From Steinernema hermaphroditum (taxonomy: Eukaryota > Nematoda > Chromadorea > Rhabditida > Steinernematidae), in contig CM059625.1 in assembly GCA_030435675.1 (NCBI GenBank), positions 11,532,001 to 11,596,000 on the forward strand: a stretch of 64,000 bases of DNA, read 5' to 3'. Every line of letters begins with the position of its first letter. Position 1 is the first letter of the stretch. Below the pieces are notes generated by a model. The model worked only from the letters and a program-made list of their open reading frames with translations, searched no databases and had not been told where the DNA came from. The translations under genes were made by a program, and so were the position numbers. Shown piece by piece: positions 40,002 to 52,830 of this stretch.

Positions 40002-43000
40002 ATGAACCTCCAGCGGACAAGGCTGTTCGCTCCGTGCAAAGCTGTTGGTCTCGTTTGCAGCGATGTTCCTGCTTCTTTTGCTCAGATGCCACAAAAACAT
40101 GTAAAGGGCGAACTTTACTGTGCTGTTGACAATGTTATTAGCACTTATCGAGCTGATACCCTGAAGCGTCGCTTAGTCTCGGACCGTTTGCCTCAAGTAC
40201 CCGTGTGTGTCACACAAGCTCAAATCCCTGGACGAGGATCATACGTTTACGCTGGTTATACTGGAGGTGTTACCATAGTGAGAAATGGGCGTCGGGTACA
40301 ACAACTTTATTGTGGTCTTGTAATGTGCATTAACTTTTAGGTGCTGAAAACTATCGAGATCAGCGGTACACCGTCGTGTATGATTACGTTTGGAAACGTT
40401 CTGGTTCTTGCTTGTCAGCCGCAAAATTCTTTAAACGTTTTTGACGCGGAATCAGGGGAGCCTGTCTTTGAAATGAGTTTTGCGGAGGAGCTTAAGATTA
40501 CATCGATGTCTCATCCTTCCACCTATTTGGACAAAGTTTGTCAAAATGGACTGTTCCTATTTATCACTGCAATGTTTAGATTTTAGTTGGATTCTCCAAC
40601 GGTCAACTCCATCTGATTAATATTAAATCTGGCAAAATAGTTCACAAATTCGCGAAGCTAAAGGATGCTACCGCTGTCACTTGTTTGGAACAGACAAGGC
40701 TAACCGATGTTTACGCTATCGGTTTCGAGAGTGGTCATATTTGTGTTTATAATATTAAATATGAGAAGCTGCTCTTTTCTGGAGATCAAGAAGGGTCGGT
40801 GACTGCAGTTACCTTTAGGTTTGTGCTTTCATTTGATGCTGCTTTTGTAATGTTCATCTTTCAGAACTGATGGTGTCGATACGATGCTCACAGGTAATTC
40901 CAGTGGGTGCATATCGGTTTGGAGCCTTGATGAAAAGAAACTGCTGGGACAGCTGCGCGAGTCCCATAAAGGCCGGATCACTAGCCTACACGCTCTTTGG
41001 GGACAGCCGTTTTGCTTTTCCACTGGCAGCGATAATCGAATCGTGAAATGGGTTTTTGACTCGGAAATGTCAATGCCTGAGGTACATACGATTGCTGAAG
41101 GTCATTCTGCCCAGGTACAACTATCTGTTCAGATCTGAAGTATATATTTTGTAACTTGTTTAGATTAATTGTGTTATGTTCTACAACGATTTACGATTAT
41201 TAACTGCAGGAGCAGATGGTTCTTTGCGATCGTTTCATGCCGTACGTGATGACATATTTCATAACCTCGGTACTGTTGCTGACAAGGTCAAAAGGTAAGT
41301 GCGTTGAAAATTGCTCCGTTTATTTGAACCATGAGAATTATCTCTAAATGCTTCTTACCAAAAATATGTGAAAAACATGTAAGAATGTTTTTCCTAGTTT
41401 ATCACCCCCCTCCCCCCCCCTTCGTTTCATTTGACAATGATGGTCTTTTTCAGTGGTTCACACATAAAAGAAGAAGCTATCGGTATGGATATTGGTTGGG
41501 TGCGATCGTCTTCTTGGGATGATGTTGTTTGTATTCATAAGAACAATGCAGCTGTGTCTTCGTGGAGTACTCGACGTCAAGCTGTTGGCACTAAAACAGT
41601 ATGTAATTGTCGCATTTCCGCTTTCAAGAGCTTTATTTAGTTCTGCCATCAACGTTTTTACAAGAGCCCAAGATTTGTCCAGCATATGGCTTCCTCCATT
41701 CGTCTTTCCAGCTGTGGAAACATGGTTTTCATCGGTTACACATCAGGACATCTTGATGTCTTCAACATTCAAAGCGGATTGTATAGAGGTTCATTTAATG
41801 ATCCATCACTTTCGAATGGACTCCAAGAGGACAGATATCCAAGAGCTCATGATTACAAAGTTTGCGGTGTCGAATCGGATAAGCTGAACAAGACACTCAT
41901 TTCCTGTGATGTTAACGGCATTATGAAATTCTGGAACCTAAAGGAGTACACTTATGAGGGGATGCTGCCATTATCTGCTGGTGTTGTGCGGACAGTTTTT
42001 AACAGAAATAATCATTTGGCTGCTGTCGCTTTCACGTCGGGCGACATTAAGATTATCGATACCATTTGTAAAACGACTGTCCGCCATTTCAAGTCGGCTC
42101 ACAAAATGGAGATCTGCGCCCTTTCTTTTGCACCGGATGGCAAGTGGATTGTAACCGCAGACAAGCAAGGATATCTAAAGGTGCTATATAGTCTTTGGTG
42201 GTAATTAAAGGGATTGATTTTAGGTGTGGGATCTAATGGCAGGAAGCTTGATCGATGCTGTGAAATTCGAGCACACTTGCATTGGACTGTCGTTTGCCGA
42301 GAATGGCACATATCTTGCGTCGGTGCACGAAGGACAGCGTGCCATTTACCTGTGGGCTAACATGACACTGTTTGGTTCTTCGAGCAATGTTACAGCAATT
42401 GAGAACGTAAGTTGAACGGTATTCAATTCCTATTAAGTGTTGTGCTTTAGGATGACTCTGCTGTCGGACTCGCTGCTTTGCCCTCTTTGCCGTATGACAA
42501 CAGCGACATGGGAAATGATTCTGAAAATGATGGCGGAAATAAGGAAATCAAAGAGGAAGTAGTTTCGGATGATGATTATTATGATGAAAAGAAATCAATG
42601 GATACCTACGATGCTATGGCTGTCCAACGTATGGGTTCGGGTGAGAACGCGAACACGGTAGATTTACATCTGTTTGGGACTGACTTAACCGTGACGGCCT
42701 TAGGACATGCTGATTCAGTTCTCAGGATTACCATTGCCTCGTTGGGCTAATTTGCCCGATCTTGATGTTATTCGCTCAAGAAACAAGCCTAAGGAAGCTC
42801 CGAAAAAGCCCGAGAATGCGCCATTTTTCCTGCCTTCCGTTTCGACTGTTGGAGGATTTGAGTTTGAGCGAGAAAACAAAGATGATCAAAGTGCCGTAAT
42901 TCGTGAAAAGAGCGTGATGGCTAAGCGAAAGCTCCTTGAGATTGATACCAATTTGCTTCGAAATTTGCTCGAGTAAGGTTCTGTTGTGTTCCCGTGAGGC

Positions 43001-43447
43001 AGTGTATGGTTTTAGATGTTCCGAGAGCATCGACGGATATTTGATGGCTCTCGAGAATCTAACCCAAGCAAGTATTTCCAGCATTGACTTTCAAATCAAG
43101 TCTCTTCCGCCTTACGCATTTGCTGCATTCTTCCGCATGTGCCGTATAGGTTTGCAGTGTACCATCAGTTACGAACTAATTCAGTCGTATCTGTCGGTGA
43201 TGTTAAAGTATCACAGCGTAGACATGTGGAAGACACAGCCTATGGACATTGCTGACGAAGAACAGGATTATTCCGAGAAGTTGAATGAGGTATTATTACT
43301 TAGGCAGATTACTTATGATCGCTCATGTCTATTTTATAGGAAATGAGATTGCTGCATAGCGTTCTCGTCGAAAAATGGGAAAAGTTGGAAAGTGACCTTC
43401 TGGACAATGCGGCGTTGATTAACTGGATTAAAAATGCCATGGTATAA
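40002..43447 (+). CDS. utp21: UTP21/WDR36, WD40 subunit of the small-subunit processome
   Basis: Twelve exons: 40002..40295, 40341..40535, 40580..40818, 40865..41114, 41164..41294, 41454..41598, 41641..42180, 42224..42406, 42451..42657, 42719..42972, 43016..43289, 43340..43447; about 939 aa, the size of WDR36. It is a UTP-B component needed for early 18S rRNA processing in the nucleolus. WD40 blades run to about 42400 (GNSSGCISVWSLDEKKLLG, LISCDVNGIMKFWNL, IVTADKQGYLKVWDL). An acidic linker follows, then the C-terminal UTP21 domain opened by LPRWANLPDLDVIRSRNKPKEAP and PFFLPSV. The joint at 42657/42719 is uncertain: homology suggests the intervening stretch (DLTVTAL) may be partly coding, but reading straight through shifts frame. 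Confidence 0.94.
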
Positions 43448-43682
43448 TACCAACAGTATGTCTTGTATCACGATATCTGTTTTCTTGTTGTTGTTATTAT
43501 TGTTGTTACTGGGGCATGTTAATTGTTTAGACCCCACGTTTTGGTAAATATACTTTGTTGACTTATTTGACTAATAACGGAAGGCGGTTGGTGGCCGCAA
43601 TAACTGTATGTGCTTTTTAGAAAAGGCGAGGTTGGGGTGTAATCGCCGGACTGATCTTATATCTGTGATTTATTCATTACAG

Positions 43683-44530
<848 letters not shown>

Positions 44531-45091
44531 TGGATGCGCCGATATTTTCAAGAACGGGTTTCTATTTAGATGCTTTTTTCTACTCCCTTCTTTGTCAGAG
44601 TTTTGATTCAATGTCCTGTTTGAGTATAAAGTGTAGCATGTTGCTGATTGTTTATTTTGGGTTGACCTCTGCCGCAATGGACGTCTTGGCTCCGTCTGGT
44701 CAGGCGCTTGTACACTAATGTGCACTGAGGCATCTTGACTGCGGCGATTTGCACTTTAAGCCCGCGATGAGAGACCAGCGCTGCAGTCTGCCGTGGGTCG
44801 AAGGTGTTGTACGAAGGGCGAAACGCCGAATGGACCATTGATTGGACTCACAATGATCGTTTTCCATCCAACACTTGCTAGCTTATTCCGTTTGTGGTTT
44901 CTGTGCCCTGTTGCATTTCTATACCAAATTCCTGGTAGACGAGGTAATTTCTCGTCTGGTCTCAGCAGGCACAGTATGAGATTTGTGAGACTTGGGAAAT
45001 CTTGTTGCGTTTGCTGGAGATTGTAAAGATTTTTTTTTGCGTGTATTAGAATATAAAAGTTGAAAACCACGTTCTCTCCTGTTTCTTGCAG
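44531..45091. other. spacer between FDX2 and the leprecan-like gene
   Basis: Contains the FDX2 3' UTR and presumed promoter of the next gene. Open stretches on both strands lack features. The right end is a TTTCTTGCAG acceptor that abuts the next ATG. Confidence 0.4.
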
Positions 45092-47012
45092 ATGACATCA
45101 TGGTTCGTCCCTCTGTTACTCTTCCTGCTCCGAGGAACTTTCGGAACGCATGATGAGCCGGAGATGACCTTCGAGATATACTATGAAGCCGGAAGACAAG
45201 CGTACACGGAGGGCGACTGGGCGCAGTGCGTTGGATTCCTGCTTCGTGCAGTCGACGACTTCCGATTCTACTGCGACGAGGTGGTCTGGTGTCGTGAGAA
45301 GTGCAGTCGCATCAGTCAGCCCTTTTTCTCGAAAGGAGGCCAGAAATACACGGAGCTTTCTATTCAATACACTCAAGCTCAGGTTTCCCTCTGTTTACTT
45401 CGGTGGGTTTCTCGAAAAGAAAAAAAAACTTGCGAAAACTTAACTGGGCGCTTCAGATGCAAACAGGAACGATTCACCGAAATGAGACCAGCGATTCGCG
45501 ACATCGAAATATACGAACAGTTTGTATCGCGCGAGCCGTTCAAGTACCTACAGTTCTGTTACCATAAGGTGAAATTCTGACGACTTTCTTTTTCTTATAC
45601 GTGTGCATTCCTTCAGATGGGGGATCTTCGCGCGGCCGTCAAGTACGCTTATACGCACTGGATAGCAAATCCTTCCGACCCTGATACTCTCAACAATATA
45701 GGAATTTTTATGAAGGACCCGAAGTTCGACAATTCGATGCTTGTGGACAAGCTTCGCATGAAATTCGAGGTTAGAAAGGTTGTCTTATATGATATGTGTT
45801 TGGATATTTCAGGAAAAGTACTTGGATGGGCTGGATGCGTATGCGGACGAAGACTGGCTACACTGCATCCAAAACTTCGAAACAGCTTTTGTAGAGTTCC
45901 TGGCTGAGGAGAACAGCTGTCGATTGCTCTGTGATGATAAGCTCGACTGGGAAACAGTGAACGGTTTCAATCCGGAGATGTCAATTATCTTTACCAGTAA
46001 GTTCAATTCACTTAAAAGAATAGAAAAAACAGAAAAGATCAGGCATTTTCTATTTTGCTTTAGGTGTGTATACTTCCGTTCTACGCTGTCGTTCGCAGTG
46101 TGTCGAGAAGCTCTCCCGAGTCAATGGCCGTAAAATACCGAATCTGCTTGCATCGATTTTCGAACACCTTCAGATTTGCTACTACAATGGTTGGTCCAAT
46201 ATCTACTGTCCAACATAGCAACTTTCCATCACCTACAGTAAACCGTGGGCGAGATGCAGCTGAAGCCGTGGCGAATGCACTTCTTCTCGGAAGGAACAGC
46301 GTTGTCATGCGACGAAATAAGTTCTACTACATGAACAAATACAACAGGCCCGAGCTCTTTGAACCAACCGAGGCGAGTGTGTTCCGTTAGTCCCGTTTAG
46401 TGCAAATTTTCTTTTCAGAACGTGGTTGAGCTTTACGAGAGAATAGTGCTCGAGGGGCGCTTTCTGAATTTCATCGACTCGCGCTTCAAGTTTGAGAACA
46501 ATATGGTACGTTTCTTTTAATCATTATGTACATTACGGTAAGGAAAATAAATCGAGGAAGATACGTTTAACTGCAAGTCCCATTAAATTTGAGGTCTCAT
46601 CCGAACCAAGCCGGATTCTGTTTTCTATGTGATATGATTTCAGTTGCCCGCAGAAACAGCCGAGGACAGAGCGTCGCTGGCCGTCTCAGTTGATATCGTT
46701 GATCGCTTCGACTACACGAAGTTGGAAACGGATGTGTTGAACGACGGCGAGTGCAGTCGGCTCCACTTCGCCGCGCAGACATCACTGGAGACTGTTCGGC
46801 ACTCGGATAGGCTCCTACGCGAGCTCGAACAGCGCATAGCCGACATTTACGAAGTGAATGTAGAGACGAGTACTGTGAAATGTTTCACAGAAGCTGAAGA
46901 AAGTCGATGCAGTCACGAGACGGTGGCACTTGGGTTGGAGAAGGACCGCTGCGGTCTATTTCTCGCGGATCTCAATGGTCGAGGATGCGTTGCTGTGCTT
47001 TGCGTGCACTAG
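45092..47012 (+). CDS. leprecan/CRTAP-family ER protein, probable non-catalytic prolyl 3-hydroxylase relative
   Basis: Eight exons: 45092..45402, 45457..45568, 45617..45769, 45813..45996, 46064..46189, 46239..46372, 46419..46505, 46644..47012; about 491 aa. Signal peptide (VPLLLFLLRGTFG), then helical Cys-containing TPR-like repeats typical of CRTAP/P3H: AYTEGDWAQCVGFLLRAVDDF, CREKCSR, FCYHKMGDLRAAVKYAYTHW, ADEDWLHCIQNFE and LRCRSQCVEKL. These proteins chaperone or 3-hydroxylate procollagen in the ER. The last exon (NDGECSRLHFAAQ on) is reminiscent of the start of the P3H dioxygenase domain, but it stops at 491 aa without a visible HxD...H iron triad or KDEL, so a scaffold role is more likely. 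Exon 6 ends at a GC donor (GAG|GCGAGT); an alternative GT donor adds two codons. The stop overlaps the stop of the opposing GPCR. Confidence 0.8.
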
Positions 47013-49408
47013 TCGAAGACTGCTGCCACGTGAGTGAGGATAGCTAACCTAAACAAGCTTTCGTTAGTTTGTCCCCTCATACTTGTTTGATGTGTGTTAA
47101 TTATTTTTGGAGAAGAAAGCTTTAATGAGAGTACCTTTCTGCAGATATCGTTGACTTCGGAATGAAGGGCGGCTGTCGGCTGGAGCCAGTGGTATCCGCG
47201 ATGGAGCAAGCAGGGGAAGAGCAAAGAGATGCACATGTGTCGGAATTTGCGACCGAAAATCGAGTAGATCAGAATGTTGGAAGCACTGAAGAAAATTGTA
47301 TGAAAGAGGCTGTTCAAAGAAGGCACTGAGGAACCTGTTGACACAAACGAGGAGGTTTCCGATGGGGATCCGGAAACGGTAATACTGGTGGTACACAGTG
47401 AAAGCCTCGATGACGTTGTTGAGACCGGCCAGAAGATTGAAGACGATGAAGGTGGAAAGCATCACCAGGGCCATGACCGTGCACCTAAGGCAGCTATTAA
47501 CCATGTCGTAGACTGTTGTAGTTTACCTTCCCTCGCGGTCGTCTACTCTGCGTTGAGACATAGTCATATTTTGACGCAATTTATAGGCTTGGTGGACGGC
47601 GCGAACGACGATCACGTTGAGAATGATCATGATAGTCCAGGGGATGACGATCAGAAGAAGCAGATATCTAAATCATGTCCATTTTGCATCAACGTATACA
47701 GAGAGCCACCGTACCCGTAGGTGTTGTAGATGACGATGTAAAGAGCATTCTGACGGAGGTCGGTGGGTACCAGCCGACCGCACTCGTCGAGGTCGACTTC
47801 AAAGACTGAGGGCATTTTGTAAAAAAAGCTGACGATCGCGATGATGGACAGAACAAGAAGCGCCTTTAACAATAAACTGCAGGGAAGCGCACTTTTCTGG
47901 ACTGTACCTTAGTGGGAGTGCACCAGAGACGCCGTTTAAGAGGGTACTGTACCGCGAGGAAGCGGTCAACCGTGATGGCCACACATGTCCAAACTGAAGC
48001 CGTTTGGGCGGCGAGAGAAACTGGATAGGTGACGAGGGCCGTCTTCCAGAAGAACTGGCACACGAGTCCTTGTTGCTGAAGAAGAGTCATCATCCAAATG
48101 GTCAAAAGATCCACAATCGGTGTTAAATTCTTTGAGTCACTGTGTGCTGGTGAACAATTAATTCGTGTTTTCGTTAATCCGTACTTTGAGAGTTTGGCAG
48201 AGATATTGCCAGCAGTGGGTGATGGCAAAGGCTTCAATGCAATTGCGAACCTCCTCTGGGACTCTGATAATTTCGCGAATGCCTCAAGTGAACGTTTGAA
48301 ACAATAAGGCGACATACGGCTGCCGGCTGATCGCGGTCCGCTCGGTTCAAACATCGTTTAAACGATAATTATATTTTGCGCCCAAATTGGAAAGCAAGCG
48401 GGAAGACGGCAAAACATCTTTGGCTTCTCTTGTTCGTCGACGAAACAGTTTTGGACGACGGGAATGGACGCTTATAGGTCAACCGGGTGGAAGGTTGATG
48501 AGTCGGTGGAGTTCACCCTACTTATAATCTAATTTGCGCCCAGTGCTTTTCGTCCTTTGTCAACCCCCTCTCGTGACTCTTGATCGGTTTCCGGACAACA
48601 CAAGGCGATGAATAGTCGGATGTCAGGGGCTTCCGGCGAAAAGGAACTCGAGTGCCGTTTCGGCTAATTGTAGCCATGAACGCACCATCGCAGATTATAA
48701 TTTATCTCCTATGTCACCGGACAGCTCAGTCATAACTTATTCATTTTGGGGACGACCAATATAGGGAACTACGTGCGACGATCCCTGGAAATGAAGTTTG
48801 ACATGTGGTCTGAACCGTTTTGAATGAACTTCATTTTTGAAAAGTTTTTCGCTGTCTATGCTTAAAGAAGTTGCACTACAGTACTCCGAGTCAAAAAGAG
48901 TGGTGGCAGCGTGTAAATTGAGTGAAATCGCACAACAAACGTACTTTGTCCACCATTCTCTTCAAAGGAATGAGGAGGGTCTTGAACCCTCTTGAAGTGC
49001 TCCAAAAGATTACTTCTTTGATTATTAGAGATTAGAGGCGCTTAGGGGTTTCATCGCAACTTTCATTCTAACGTGTTTTGTGTCCCTTGCGCTTCAGCTG
49101 TGTCGGGGAAACGTGCTCACCTTTCGAAGGCAGATACTCATCGGAGGGTAGATGAGGAGACTCATCGCGAGGAGCAGAAGGTCGAAAAAGGAGAGGCCGG
49201 CTAGGTAGATGTTGAGCGAGGAGCGCATCTGTGGTCTGGTGAAGACGAGTACGCAGACGGCGGCAGCGATGACACCACTGGAGCAGACGACCGGCATTGC
49301 CCCGGAGTAGATGAGATGGTCCAGGAGGAATGGGTCATCCCAACTGTCACTAGAGGTCTGTGGGCGCGGAGGGGGTGTGCAGAGTATGGAAGTTCCATTT
49401 TCGGTCAT
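47009..49408 (-). CDS. rhodopsin-family GPCR, FMRFamide-receptor-like
   Basis: Six exons on minus: 49121..49408, 47908..48075, 47715..47863, 47527..47667, 47335..47484, 47009..47285; 390 aa. Seven helices are visible: TM1 VVCSSGVIAAAVCVLVF; TM2 SLNIYLAGLSFFDLLLL; TM3 with the extracellular Cys and D133-R-F in place of DRY; PLKRRLWCTP loop; TM4 ALLVLSIIAIVSFFY; TM5 YLLLLIVIPWTIMIILNVIVV; TM6 MALVMLSTFIVFNLLAG; TM7 NSASNILIYSIFGRKFR. The NSxxN(x)xIY form of TM7 and the short N-terminus resemble Drosophila FMRFamide-receptor-type neuropeptide receptors; the ligand is unknown. Intron 1 is about 1 kb (48076..49120), without a recognised gene. The ATG directly follows a TTTCAG acceptor. The C-terminal tail after ICRK is less certain, since a GT follows immediately. 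Confidence 0.87.
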
Positions 49409-50320
49409 CTGAAATGGATGACATCGCCGAACGGTTCGCTGAGTTCACGAGTTCGGACATGCGCGAAAACGAAGAAGAACTGCAACAAGTTGCTGCAGTT
49501 CAAGTGACGTGCCGAAATGATGGCCGAATATCAATATATTAATCAAGTGTGCACGTCGGCGACTCCGAATACAGCAGCGATGTGTATGTATTCCAATCGA
49601 GCTCATTTAATTATGTGCTGCCGGGAAGCGTTCCATCCAAAATCATAATTGGAAAAGTAAAGCTAGCGGTGATCAACAGGCGATTAAACGAAGTCTTCGC
49701 CTTCGCTTCTAGAGGGGACACTTGTGAAAACCGACAAAACAATTGTGGCTTATTCATTTCTTGCCAATAAAAAACATAATTTTATAAACAATAATATGAC
49801 GGACACTTGTCAAAGCATACGGAGCAACTCCTCATGGTTTTAATGCGAGTGCTACTTGTTTCAATTTTGCACCCTATAACATGACATATGAAGTGCTAAA
49901 TTGCGAAGTCACTTAACAGCGTAACACAATGAGGGGAAAACCCTCTCTACCCCTCCCGGAATCGGCGATCCCAAGTAGGAGGAGAGATGTGAAGCCAGCC
50001 AAAGACAACGCCGGTGGTCACCAGCGAGAAAAAGAGAAAACACTCACGCCACCTAGGAGGCGGTGCTTGTCGACCACCAAGTGACACTATGTGGAATTGC
50101 ATTCGGAACGGTTCTCCACTCAACCCTTTTCAGCGCGAACTATAGACGTCGGCAAACATTGACACTTTTGCGGAAACTCGAAAAGGGAGTCGGAAGATTA
50201 ATTACAATCATTTTTCTCCGGGCATATGGAGCCTACGTCGATCGTTTTCTTTAAATTAGCCAAATATTCGAACGGAGAAAAAGAGGAAAGTCTGATGAAT
50301 GAATCGAGGGAGAGTTCTTT
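49409..50320. other. upstream region of the GPCR gene, no recognised gene
   Basis: Short open stretches only (49549..49770 and 50063..50254 on plus). No motifs, tRNA-like folds or repeats identified. Presumed regulatory DNA. Confidence 0.4.
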
Positions 50321-50515
50321 TTAAGACACGGGTGTGTAGCGAAGAGGTGGCATAGGATGGATGCGTTCGTAGCCACCACGTTCCATGTCCTGTGCGGTCT
50401 TTTCATCGAGTATGAATGAAGAACGGGTACACAACGGAACGGGTGCAGTACACACAAGGAACGTCGGTAATAACGAATATATATCAAATAGAGCAACAAC
50501 ACTCAACAACTTCAT
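50321..50515 (-). CDS. candidate small secreted peptide, unknown
   Basis: A 64-aa open frame starting at 50515. The N-terminus KLLSVVALFDIYSLLPTFLV is signal-peptide-like, with a likely cleavage around VCTAPVPL, followed by a short polar tail ending in IHPMPPLRYTPVS. The frame continues open upstream of this ATG for 87 more codons with no feature. Codon and motif evidence is thin. A short neuropeptide-type or antimicrobial-type product is possible, and chance cannot be excluded. Confidence 0.3.
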   Translation of the reverse strand: MKLLSVVALFDIYSLLPTFLVCTAPVPLCTRSSFILDEKTAQDMERGGYERIHPMPPLRYTPVS

Positions 50516-52429
50516 TATAACACAATACTCGGAAAAGCCGCGATTGAATTCAGACAGGATAAGGCAACGGGAAACCGTAATCACATCCCACTCATTTGGC
50601 CAGTTCTGGAAATGTAATGTAACCACTAATGTTCTGCTAGAAACAAACAGTAGAGTCTCTGGATTCAATTTGATCGAATCGCCAAAACAAGGCCAGCGGC
50701 CGTTGACGGAAGCAACTAAGTTGAGGTAATCCAATTGGGAAGAGTAAGTCTCGGGATGCAAAAGCAGACGACGCATTGGAGCGTCGAGTAAAGTTTGAAG
50801 TTGAGAGCGATCGGTTTCGAAAGCGATTGAAGGTAAACATGAAAACTTGAAGAAAATACCGACGCGACGCTTGTCGCTCTCATCGCTTTCTCATCGTTTT
50901 TTCGTTGGATTAGATTTCACTTGTAGACAATAATAATATCGGAGAAAGAAATGGCATCTGTGATGTTGCCGTCGCTTTGTTGCGTCGCGTTTTCAAACTT
51001 CGCAGTGAAGGATGCCTCGTCTTCAGTATGTTGCACTTGGGAAATAGTTCGCCGCTTAATAGGGAGTTACTCGTAAGGCGCAGCGTCATAAACTACTGTG
51101 TTGCAAAGGCTTTGATCTCAGGCGGCAAGGTCCCGAGCGCGGCTAGGTATACGGTATTGTAGGAGGCGAGATCGCGCGAAGGATGTCGATGAGAGGTTCG
51201 CGAAAAAATGAATTTTGTGGCCTTATAAACAATTAGTTATAATTGACTTTTGGAGCTTTAGGGTTAAGAAGGAACGATGGAGCGAGAGCAAAAAACAATT
51301 TGTTTATAAAAAGATGCGATTTTATTGAACGTTCCTGTCGGCCTGCTCAATCCGAAAGACGTGACCACGCGTGGCGAACCTGCGATGAAGACGTTTCCAA
51401 CTTCATTAAGTTGATTCGAGGTTCTCCCTTTCCTGTTGTTTTTGTTCCTCTTTTACCACAAGGGTCGTCATCAATGGAAAACCCATAATTACAGTTGGCT
51501 TTGTTGATTGTTTCCACGCGTCTTCTATCAGAAGCGGAAAAGCAAGTGTGGGACGCTTCATTAGAGACGATTTTTGCGACAAACTGGGCAACATTATCGT
51601 CACCAAACCGTAGACTACAGTAGAAGCAGACCGACGCTCGGTCCGCTTCGTTCCACGAAGCTGAAAATGAGAAAGTTCGCTGCGAGTGGAACGCCCGACT
51701 AATATTGCGCTCCGCCGAACTTTTCGGCGAACTTTCACTCAGCCTTAAGCATCGTTTAATTTGTTTTGTGCTAATGAGGCGCACTACTAGCCTCGTGCTG
51801 AGTTGTTTCCAGAGGCGAGAACACCGAAAGAGAGGGCGACTCGAGCATTGAATATGCATAAGAACTAGAAGTTGCAAAGGCGAAAGCATAGTTTGAGCGA
51901 GCCATGTGTACGGCGTGCTGAGCAGTTCCTACTAATGAACCAGTGATCGGAAGTGCGACTTGAGTCACGCAATCCATGCGGTAGTTCCTGGAGAAATTAT
52001 CGCGTTTGCACACTTCACGATGATGAGCTTCGACGTGCAGTTAATCAGATGAGCGAAGATCAGAGCAAATGTTATTTCCAAACAAATATTCGCCTTTTCG
52101 CTCAAAGGAAACACTTTAGAATTGACTAAAATTTGCGCTGAATCATATACAATAATGAGCGTATCAGATGATTAAACGGGTATTTGCCCGAAAATTCTCT
52201 TCACCAATTACCTTTCACAGGCTATTTATGCATGACGTGAGATGATGCTATACAGTCATCCGTCTAAAGTGCTGAGAACTACAATTTATCTACGTGAGAG
52301 CACATCAAAGGGAGAACCGCACGAGTGCACCGAGTTCTCGAAAACAAATACAACTTTCAACGCATCTTCAAAAAATAACTGAGGTCAACCGAACGACCAG
52401 TAATTGTGCCCAAATACCAATCTGGACAA
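50516..52429. other. gene-poor region
   Basis: A 180-codon open stretch on minus (51347..51889) and others are present, but they are Ser/Arg-rich with no domain, splice context or recognisable similarity. No RNA gene seen. Confidence 0.4.
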
Positions 52430-52830
52430 CGTCACAATCCATCATAAAATGAAGGATTGTTTCATATTGGGCCGAATCATTGAAAATGAGCGTTTTTTGA
52501 TTTGTTTCTATTTTCGAGCTGTCTGCTCTCATTGCAAAACCGTTGTATGGGTTGTGTTCGCCACGCCCGGCCGCATGTGGTAAAACTCACAACTCCACGA
52601 TTTATGCTGGGAGGTTCTCACTCATCTGCCATATAGCCCGGACCTCGCGCCGTTTGAATACCACTTGTTCCAATCCATAAGTAATGATATTAATGGAAAG
52701 ACTTTGGAATACGAGAAGATGCCGAAAAGTAGACCAACACATTTTTCGACTCCAAACCTCAGATTTTCTAAGAGCGCGGCATCCGGTTACTGCCCGAGAA
52801 GAGGGCTGACGGTGTCGATGCTAACGGTAA
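52430..52830 (+). pseudogene. mariner transposase relic
   Basis: A decayed fragment of a mariner transposase C-terminal half, broken by frameshifts and stops. Recognisable pieces are ARPHV (near 52565), the catalytic-end block YSPDLAPFEYHLFQS (near 52635, third acidic residue), and a degraded terminal block with SKPQIF and LLPEKR. No intact inverted repeats located. Confidence 0.75.

Noticed and set aside
51347..51889. 180-codon open frame on minus
   Set aside because: No recognisable domain, no start context, and competing open frames of similar length; not supported as a gene.
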